A DNA stretch of 64,000 nucleotides from Dastarcus helophoroides (Eukaryota; Arthropoda; Insecta; Coleoptera; Bothrideridae). The first letter of the stretch is position 1. Each line of letters begins with the position of its first letter. Location: assembly GCA_028583605.1 (NCBI GenBank), contig CM053337.1, forward strand, positions 24,910,162 to 24,974,161. Reading direction: 5' to 3'. The translations under genes and the position numbers were made by a program. Positions 56,701-64,000 of this stretch are shown piece by piece. Under the pieces are notes generated by a model. The model was not told where the DNA came from, made no database searches, and worked only from the letters and a program-made list of their open reading frames with translations.

Positions 56701-56951
56701 ACCTGGGCAAAAATTTCACAAATATTTTTCACAACATCAACGCATTCAACACACGAGTAAAACAGCTGACGCTTTGTCCGATGGCCATCTTTTTTTGCTT
56801 AAGTCAATATCGGTTATGAAGGGATCTGCATTACATTAAGAAAAGGCCTTATTTTGATGAGCACCAGATTCCGCCACAGTACTATAAGTGGTTGAGATTT
56901 AAAAAGCAACCGATACACTTACCCCCAAAACGCACTTACCCCACTTCACCC
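53726..56951 (-). mobile_element. pogo/Tigger-like DNA transposon in the Patj intron
   Basis: The left end reads GGGTAAAGTGGGG after TA (53724-53725), and the reverse complement of the right end reads GGGTGAAGTGGGG after TA (56952-56953). The motif GTGCACTTACCCC and variants recur just inside both ends (about 53930, 56520, 56930), like subterminal binding sites. Length is 3.2 kb with one transposase gene on the minus strand, the same strand as Patj. TA duplication and CENP-B-type transposase support pogo/Tigger. Confidence 0.85.
54185..56444 (-). pseudogene. Broken CENP-B/pogo-like DDE transposase
   Basis: An ATG at 56442-56444 starts MVRDYKRKTTRAAYSAEDLK, a psq-type helix-turn-helix. It is interrupted by TGA (IP*STLNDHIKGRKG) and TAA (GLSRK*VLEVVGKY). 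The first catalytic Asp is in IWNMDETSF, the second in VVYDGHTTH, and the LQPLD region follows after a frameshift near 55490. A C-terminal part (KLAEMVGHIWKDADPKIISE) and a Lys/Glu-rich tail continue through two more shifts to IGTIESIDLETGNPIVKF near 54360. At least three shifts and three stops make it inactive. Original length about 700 residues. Confidence 0.85.
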
Positions 56952-57426
56952 TAACCATATTTTTTTAGGCAACATTTGATTTTAAACTAGAAATATTCAA
57001 AAATAAGTCGAAATATCGAGATTAAACATGTTGTAAGTAATGAAAAAATGCAAAAAAAAAGTTTTCAATTTTTCCATCAAAAACTAAAACCTCGAAAAAA
57101 TCGAACTTTTCAGATTTGAAAATTTTGAAAATTTCTACTTTTTTGAAAATGTCAAATTATATTGAAAGCCTGACTTTTTTTAAAATTTAACCTTTTTTCC
57201 AAAATCTCTACTTTTAAAATTTCGATAGAGGTTTTTTTTTGAAAATCTCAACTGGAAAATTTCGATATTTTTTTCAAACTTTCTAGTCTTTGAAAATTTC
57301 TACTTTTTTTAAAAATGTCAGATTATATTAAAAGTTTGACTTTTTTAAAAAGTTAACCTTTTTTCCAAAATCTCGACTTCTTTTAAAATTTCGACACTCG
57401 AAATTTTGAAGCTTTTAATGTCGATC

Positions 57427-57458
<32 letters not shown>

Positions 57459-57884
57459 GTTATTATTGCATAAATAGGGAAGGAGATCATAGAGTAGATC
57501 AAGTGTTGTGTATTCAAATTTTCGATTTTTCCTAACAAACTCCAGATTTTTTGAAAATTTAAATTTTTTCCAAATTTTCACCACCTTTTGCAAACTATAA
57601 TTATCTTCAAATTTTGACTAGGAAAATGTGGATTTTGCTTAATTTCAAGATTTTAAAAAAAAATTTTAAAATTCCATTCTTTTTTTAACTTCGTCATTTC
57701 TTAAATTTTTAATTCTTTTTCAAAATCTCGTCTTTTTTTTAAATTTCGGGTTTCTCTACAAATTCCGACTTTTCTAAACTTTTGAAATTTTTTTAAAATA
57801 TCGCTTTTTTGTAATTTTCGACTATTTTTCAAATTTTCAGTTTTATATTGCTCTAAAAATTACATCGTTCGACCTCAAAATTTT

Positions 57885-57957
57885 GTTTTTTTCAATTTAT
57901 TTAACATTTCTTCGGCCCAGTCTGGGCCGAAGAAATGTTAAATAAATTGAAAAAAAC
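57885..57957. repeat. Perfect 36 bp inverted repeat with one-base loop
   Basis: The left arm ends CATTTCTTCGGCCCAG (57920), a single T is at 57921, and the right arm begins CTGGGCCGAAGAAATG. All 36 positions pair. Confidence 0.97.
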
Positions 57958-60284
57958 ATAATATTTCCGGTCAATAAGGGTCTACCATGAAGCTCAAAAT
58001 TTTGATTTGAAAATTGAAAATTTAGATTTTGTTTAAATATTCAACATTTTTCAGCATTTCGCCTTTTTTGAAATTTTCGTTTATTTGAAGTTCGAGTTTA
58101 AAATGTTCGATTTCTCTCAAGATTTTTTGAAACACCTCGACTTTTGTCGTAAATTTTACGCTTTTATAAAAATTTCGATAATTTACAAAATTTCAATTTT
58201 TGTGTTGGCCCTTTTTTAAAATTTAGTTTTCATATATTCAATATTTTTTCGGAATTTAACCTTTTTCTTTTAATTTCATACAAGTTTTCGAAATTTCAAA
58301 TTTTTTTAAAAATGTTGAAATTTTTTCAAATTTCAACTTTTTTTTGAAAATTTTAACTTTTTATGAAAATTTCGAGAAATTTCAAAATTTGAATATTTTT
58401 CAAAATTTCGATTTTGTTAAAACCATCGATAGTTTGTCAGAATTTAGCCTTCTATTTTAATTTTCCGCTACTTAATATTTCGAATTTTTTCAAAAAGTCG
58501 AGATTTTTTGAAAATCTTGGATTTTTTTAATTTTAACTTTTCATGGAACTTTTGAAATTTTTCCTAAATTCAACATTTTTAAAATTTCGACTCTTTTAGT
58601 TAGTTTTTCTTAAAATTTAAATTCTTTTTGAAAATTTTACCCAATTTGAACCAATTTCAACATTTTTCCAAATTTCCACTTTTTTTAAATCCTCGATAGT
58701 TTTTCAGAATTTAGCGTATTACTTTAATTTTTCGTTATTTGATAACATTTCGATTTTTTGCAAAATGTCGAGATTTTTTGAACACCTTACACTTTTTTTT
58801 TAACTTTTAAGGAACTTTCGAAATTTTTCGTAATTTCAACATTTTTCAAAATTTCAAATTTCGACTTTTTTAGTTACACGCTCCTTGCATAAAATTTAAT
58901 TTTTTTTTAAATTTTAACCAATTTCAAAAAAAAAATTTAAATAAAATTTTTTTTTCAAAATTTCGACTTTTTTTAAAAATCCTCGATAGTTTTTCAGAAT
59001 GTAGTATATTATTTTAATTTTCCATTATTTAACAACATTTCGATTTTTTGCAAAATTTTAACTTTTTATGGTTTCGAAATTTTTCATAATTTTAACATTT
59101 TTTAGAATTTCGACTTTTTTAGTTACCCAACTTTGTTTAAAATCATTAATTTTTTATGAAAATTTCGGTTGGTCAAAATGTTAACCTTTTTAAAAATATA
59201 AAGATCATTTTCAAAAGGCGTATATTTTTCAGTGCCGAGATTCTTTGAAAACCTCGGACTTTTTTTTAAATTTTAACTTTTTATGGAACTTTCAAAATTT
59301 TTCGTTAATTTCAACATTTTTCAAAATTTCGACTTTTTTAGTTACACACACATTGCATAAAATTTATTTTATTTTTAAATTTTAACCAATTTCAAAAAAA
59401 AAAAATTTAAATAAATTTTTTTTTCCAAAATTTCGACTTTTTTTTTAAATCCTCGATAGTTTTTCAGAATTTAGCGGATTATTTTAATTTTGCGTTATTT
59501 AACAACATTTCGATTTTTTGCAAAATGTCGAGCTTTTTTGAAAACCTTGGGAGTTTTTGAAAATTTTAATTTTTTATGGTTTAGAAATTTTTCATAATTT
59601 CAACTTTTTTTAGAATTTCGACTTTTTTAGTTACCCATCTTTGTTTAAAATCATTAATTTTTTGCAAAAATTTCGGTTGGTCAAAATGTTAACCTTTTAA
59701 AAAATTTAAAATTAATTTGAAAAGGCGTATATTTTCAAAGTGTTGACTTTCTCGCATATTATTTTAATTTTCCGTTATTAATCAACATTTCGATTTTTTC
59801 ATGATGTCGAGCTTTTTTGAAAACCTTGGGACTTTTTTAAAATTTTAACTTTTTATGGAACTTTCGAAATTTTTTATAATTTCAACATCTTTTAGAATTT
59901 GGACTTTTTAAGTTACCCACCTTTGTTTAAAATTATTAATTTTTATGAACATTTCGGTTGGTCAAAATGTTAACCTTTTAAAAAATTTAAAGATCATTTT
60001 CAAAAGACGTGTATTTTTCAAAGTGTCGACTTTTTCGAAAAATTTTAAATGTTTTCAAACTTTTTCCAAATTTTCGAATAATGTATTAAAATTTCATGAT
60101 TGGCTTTCGCTGAAAAATCAAATCTAGCTTGAGATAATTTTTTTTAATTTGGAATTCATTTGAATTATTTTTCAAATTTTTAATGTTTATTTTTAAAAAT
60201 TTCGACTTATTTTAAATTTCGACATTTTCTTCACAATTTCAAGCTAGGAACACGCTAGCGAAAGGAATTTTCCCAAAAAATCAC

Positions 60285-60390
60285 AACATATCCTTAAGAA
60301 GGCGGTTCATCGCCATCTATCCGTGTGTCTGCATCCTACTCGCAGTGCTTTGAAGGCACAATGGAATGCTAGTGGATTTAACTTAAAAAA
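60285..60390 (-). pseudogene. Relic of the C-terminal end of an IS630-type transposase
   Basis: About 100 bases match 6375-6490 in inverted orientation (GGTTCATCGCCATCTATC and GTGCTTTGAAGGCACAATGG-like words), so it derives from the same family as the 4858-8272 element. Confidence 0.7.
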
Positions 60391-61280
60391 AATCGATTTT
60401 TTTGAAAAGCCAGATTTTTTCAGAATTTCAGTTTTTTTCAAAAACAGTAAGTTTCTAAAAATTTTAGTTTTTTTTTAATTTCAAATTATTCCTTTTTTCG
60501 ACTGTTTCATTTTTAGAAATTTGAATGAATTCACTTTTCCTTATAACTGGATAAAAATTTTTCAAAATTTTTACTTTCTTCAAACTTCCAACTTTTTTCA
60601 AAACAGTAGCTATTTTAAGTCGGCTCTATATATCGACAATTTTAAAAATGTCGATTTCTTAAAATTTCGTCTTATTTAAAAATTTCAACTCTTTTTAAAA
60701 TAGTAACTTTCTTTTAAAAACTCAACTATTTACATTTCTATATTTTTCAAAATGTCGCTTTAAAAATTTCCTATTTTTGAAAACTTAGATTTTTTTAAAA
60801 ATTTGAATTAATTTTAAAAATCCTTACTTTTTAAATAATTTCAATTTAATTTTTTAAAATAATACGATTTTAAAATTTCGATTCTTTTGAAAATTCAGAT
60901 TTTTTTTTAAATTTCAATTTTTGTAGAGATTTTTTTGATTATTGTTTATTTGCTTTTTCAAAATTTAAACTTTTTCCGAAATTTCGATTCTTAAATATTT
61001 CGTCTTTTTTAATTTTGAATCTTTTCCTAATTTCGTATTGTTTTTGAAAAACTCGACTATTTTAAATATTTTAAGTTTTTCTGAAAATATTGATTTTAAA
61101 ATTGCAATCTTTTTTAATGTATTTCAAGATTTTGTCAAAATTTCGCCTCTTTTAAAAAATATCGCCTTTCTTTTCAAAATTCTGACATTTTTCTAAATTT
61201 CTTAAAGAATAAATTTTAATATTACTGTTATAATTTATTTTACTATTTTAAAATCGAATGTTCGATCATAAACTCAATCG

Positions 61281-61540
61281 TTCTTTTTGAAAATTGAAAT
61301 ACAGAACTTGTCCCCTGAAACCAAGAAAGATTAAAAAACACAACAGAGGTTGCTCTAACGCGTTTTGAGAGCCAAACTGTCATTTCCAGTATCTCCCTGA
61401 AGATGACAGCTTGGCTGTCGAAACGCGTTGTGTTTTTTAAATCTTTCTTGGTTTCAGGGGACAAGTTCTGTATTTCAATTTTTGAAATACAGAATTGAAT
61501 TTTTGAAGATAACCAAGGGCCAGTCCGTTCCACCAAACCT
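61281..61540. repeat. Foldback element copy 12, with clear inner hammerhead-like motif
   Basis: Arms run from ATTGAAATACAGAACTTGTC to GGGGACAAGTTCTGTATTTC plus the outer segment GATAACCAAGGGCCAGTCCG. The inner right arm reads CTGAAGATGACAGCTTGGCT followed by GTCGAAACGCG. A short stretch AATACAGAATTG is duplicated near 61485-61500. Confidence 0.88.
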
Positions 61541-62460
61541 ATGGTTCATTTTAATTTAAAAAATTTCCATTTTTTCGACCTTTTGTGAAAACCTTGACTT
61601 TTTCCAAAACTACGGTCTTTTTGAAAATTTAGTTTTATTTTTAATTTTCAATTACTTTTCAGAATTGCGCCTTTTTACCAACTTTCAATTCTTTTTTTTA
61701 ATCGACTTGTAAAATCCCTATTTTTAAAAACAACGTTTTTTTCAAATCTCGATTTTTTTATTCTTTATAAAAATTTCGACTTCAAAAATAGGTTTTTTTA
61801 GAAAATTTGAAATTTTATAAATATTGAGACATTGTTTACATTTTAAATTTTTTTCAACATTTCATATTTTCTCAAAATTTCGACCCTGATTAAACCTGGA
61901 CTTTCTCTAGTATTTTCTTTTTTTTTTTGGAAATTAATATACGACCTTTAAAAATTTCAACTTCGTCGGAAATTCAGTTTTTTCGAATCCCCAATTTTTT
62001 TTCAAATTTTTCTTTCTTGAAGTATGCAACTATTTTTCAAATTTTCGGCTTCATTAAAAAATTTCGACTTCGACTTCCAAATTTCTTTTGAAAACTTTAA
62101 TGTTTTTTTCAAATCTATATATTTTTTCTTTGTTGAAATTTTTCAGTAAAAAAATTGGTCAAGAAATTTCATTTTTTCTCAAAATTTCGACCCTGATTAA
62201 ACATGGACTTTCGCTAGTATTTTATTTTTTTTTTTTGGAAATTAATATACGACCTTTAAAAATTTCAACTTCGTTGGAATTTCAGTTTTTTCGAATCCCC
62301 AATTTTTTTTTCAAATTAGGCCTTTCTTAGAGTATTCAACTATTTTACAAATTTTCAGCTTCATTAAAAAAATTCCGACTTCGACTTTGACTTCCAAATT
62401 TCTTTTCAAAATTTCAATCTGTATATTTTTTCTTTGTTGAAATTTTCCACTTGAACAATT

Positions 62461-63864
62461 GCTCAACGATTTTTTTTTAAATCTCGCCACTTTTAAATTT
62501 TTGAAAGTTTCAGTTGTTTTTTCAAAACTTTTACTTAATTTCAAAAATACCTTTTTGAAAATCTTTAGTTTCTTGAATTTTCCCACTAATGTTGACTTTT
62601 TCAAAGTAAAATTTTTAAAAAAATTTAAAAATTCAAAAAATAACGACATTTTCAAAGAAACAAGCGAAGTTTTTTAAAAAACGGATTTTTTAAGTCGGAA
62701 ATTCTAAAAACGAAAAAGCTTCAATATTTGAAAAAGATCGATATTTACAAAAAGTCGACATTTTTGAAGATGAATGAAATTTTGAAAAATGGTTGTAAAC
62801 TTAAAAAAAATCGAAATTTTTAAAGAAAGTCGAATTGAAAGACTGGAGTCGAAAGAATTTGAAATTTTAAGTCATATTTCCAAAAGAAGCCAAACTCTTA
62901 AAAATAAGAGGAAATTTTGAAAAAGTCGAAATATTTAAAAAAATTGAAAAGTAAAAATACTGATTAATTTTTAGAAAAATTCGAAGTTTTTTAAAGAACT
63001 ATTCAAAATATATAATTCAAAAGTTTAAAGGGAGTAGTTTTCAAAAAGTTCAAATTTTTCATTAAGTAAAAATTTTAAAAGTAACGAATTTGGAAAACCT
63101 GGAAATTTGTAAAAATGTTGACTTTTTAAAGATTTATAATTTGTACGTTGGACAGCCCTAACATCAAGCCTGACACTATCGAATTTGCAGAAATAACATC
63201 TGAAATTTTCAGTACAGTTCGGCGGTGCAGAATTCAAGGCCATTTGCAAAATAAAGGAAGACGATTTAAACATATTTTAGTATAATTTTGATTTTATTTC
63301 CCAATAGCTAATTTTGCGACTTTTCTAAATAAATAAGGAATGCCTAAAAATTAAAATTTACCACGTTTATTGGATTTGGGTATCAAGAAATATTGTATGT
63401 ATATTGGGTTTAGTTTCGAAAACGTGATTCACTCGACGTGAATCGCTCTGATTGGTAATAAGTATGTATTTCGCGGAACTGTCATCAGGTTGTTTCAACT
63501 ATCAACCTCAGGGATCGCCAACATATTTATATATTCATATTCATATTTACTAATTATAATATAAAATTTTTGGCTAGAATACTTCGATGAGGTGAAAATT
63601 CTTGGCAAACAAAAATTTAAAATATAGTTAGTATTCGGTAGCTTAGTAGTTAAGCATTAATAACTACTTCGCCAAAAATGGATTCAAAATGATTCGAAAA
63701 ATTATCATTTTTATGCAACCATAGAAGATAAATTTCTTATAACTTATTACCTTTTAAACAATAAAAAAAAAAGAATAGGTCACCTATATACAGAATCATG
63801 TTGGTACGACATAAAGTGTAAGGTGACTATTTTCATAATGAAAACATTAAATGCGACTACTTAC
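62461..63864. other. Remaining Patj intron next to the upstream exon
   Basis: About 62600-63070 is A-oriented low-complexity DNA. From about 63130 the sequence is more complex and non-coding. CAGGGATCGCCAAC at 63509 resembles the left terminus of the 45840 element without a visible partner. Confidence 0.5.
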
Positions 63865-64000
63865 TTCTGCAGATTCTATTGGTATCCAACTCAATGTAGT
63901 CACAGATGGTGACGGTGGGCTGATGTCTCGTTGTTCTTGTGTGGCCAAAGCGTCCCTTAAATGTTCGAACTTTGGGCCTCTTAAGTACCTCTCTAAAGTT
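63865..64000 (-). CDS. Patj: Patj, penultimate exon (partial at window edge)
   Basis: The minus strand reads ERYLRGPKFEHLRDALATQE, then SPPSPSVTTLSWIPIESAE, and stops at a strong donor GAA|GTAAGT, phase 0. The next exon at 53418 starts in phase 0 and continues IEPEQNS, so the two join cleanly across a 10,446 bp intron. This is the linker region before the third PDZ domain. Its 5' part lies beyond the window. Confidence 0.82.

Larger units (their letters stand above)
56960..62460. repeat. T-oriented AT-rich tract in the Patj intron
   Basis: Same type of sequence as 46960-52260. Contains an ATT microsatellite (57428-57469), a perfect palindrome (57885-57957), a tandem array with landmark CCTCGATAGTTTTTCAGAAT at about 58425, 58690, 58981 and 59452, a transposase relic (60285-60390), a foldback (61281-61540) and a duplicated unit of about 307 bp (61881 and 62188). 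No exon is evident. Confidence 0.75.

Noticed and set aside
57885..57957. Rho-independent terminator
   Set aside because: Insect nuclear DNA; the palindrome lies in an intron and is far longer than such terminators.
63509..63523. Left end of a hAT-type element next to the Patj exon
   Set aside because: Only about 14 bases match the 45840 terminus and no inverted partner or octamer is visible.

Overview
This window is insect nuclear DNA, most likely from a beetle, although the order is an inference. It has spliced genes with GT-AG introns, very AT-rich non-coding sequence and a heavy load of transposons of the kinds common in insects. No prokaryotic operons, rRNA, complete tRNA or CRISPR array are visible.

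Genes. (1) The 3' part of a plus-strand gene for a small cysteine-rich secreted or surface protein has exons at 4657-4761, 18019-18144 and 19165-19247; its signal-peptide exon must lie upstream of the window. (2) A complete paralogue on the same strand has exons at 35114-35174, 44411-44617 and 44673-44800 and encodes about 130 residues. Both proteins are built from a six-cysteine module ending in CCC, and each module is carried by one phase 1-1 exon. A broken copy of the gene 1 last exon (27050-27132) shows a third, decayed paralogue between them. (3) The 3' end of Patj, the multi-PDZ scaffold of the apical Crumbs complex, is on the minus strand: exons 63865-64000 and 52429-53418 with a 10.4 kb intron. 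(4) A doubtful minus-strand exon lies at about 30476-30722.

Most of the rest is nested transposable elements. Those with ends I could define are: an IS630/Tc1/mariner element with long inverted repeats (4858-8272) carrying a non-LTR reverse transcriptase relic; a hAT-type element (10476-13376) and part of a second copy (2145-3474), the second interrupted by another hAT-type element that enters from upstream of the window; a probable hAT-type element (15244-17454); a 530 bp MITE (19710-20239); a 1.36 kb element with about 400 bp inverted arms (25296-26652); a 1.27 kb mariner (28276-29545); a Penelope-like insertion (about 31318-31888); a Tc1-like element split by a 2.5 kb hAT-type element (40223-42750); a possible 6.5 kb hAT-type element (45840-52295); and a pogo/Tigger-like element (53726-56951) in the Patj intron. 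All transposase or polymerase genes recognised here are broken.

Two features stand out. First, a palindromic foldback family occurs at least twelve times; its inner arms contain a motif resembling the hammerhead-like tail of Penelope elements. Second, kilobase tracts built from a loose GTCGAAATTTTGAAAAA-type unit make up perhaps 40% of the window. They keep one strand orientation over long stretches, form tandem arrays of about 200-330 bp in places, and several lie inside hAT-like termini.
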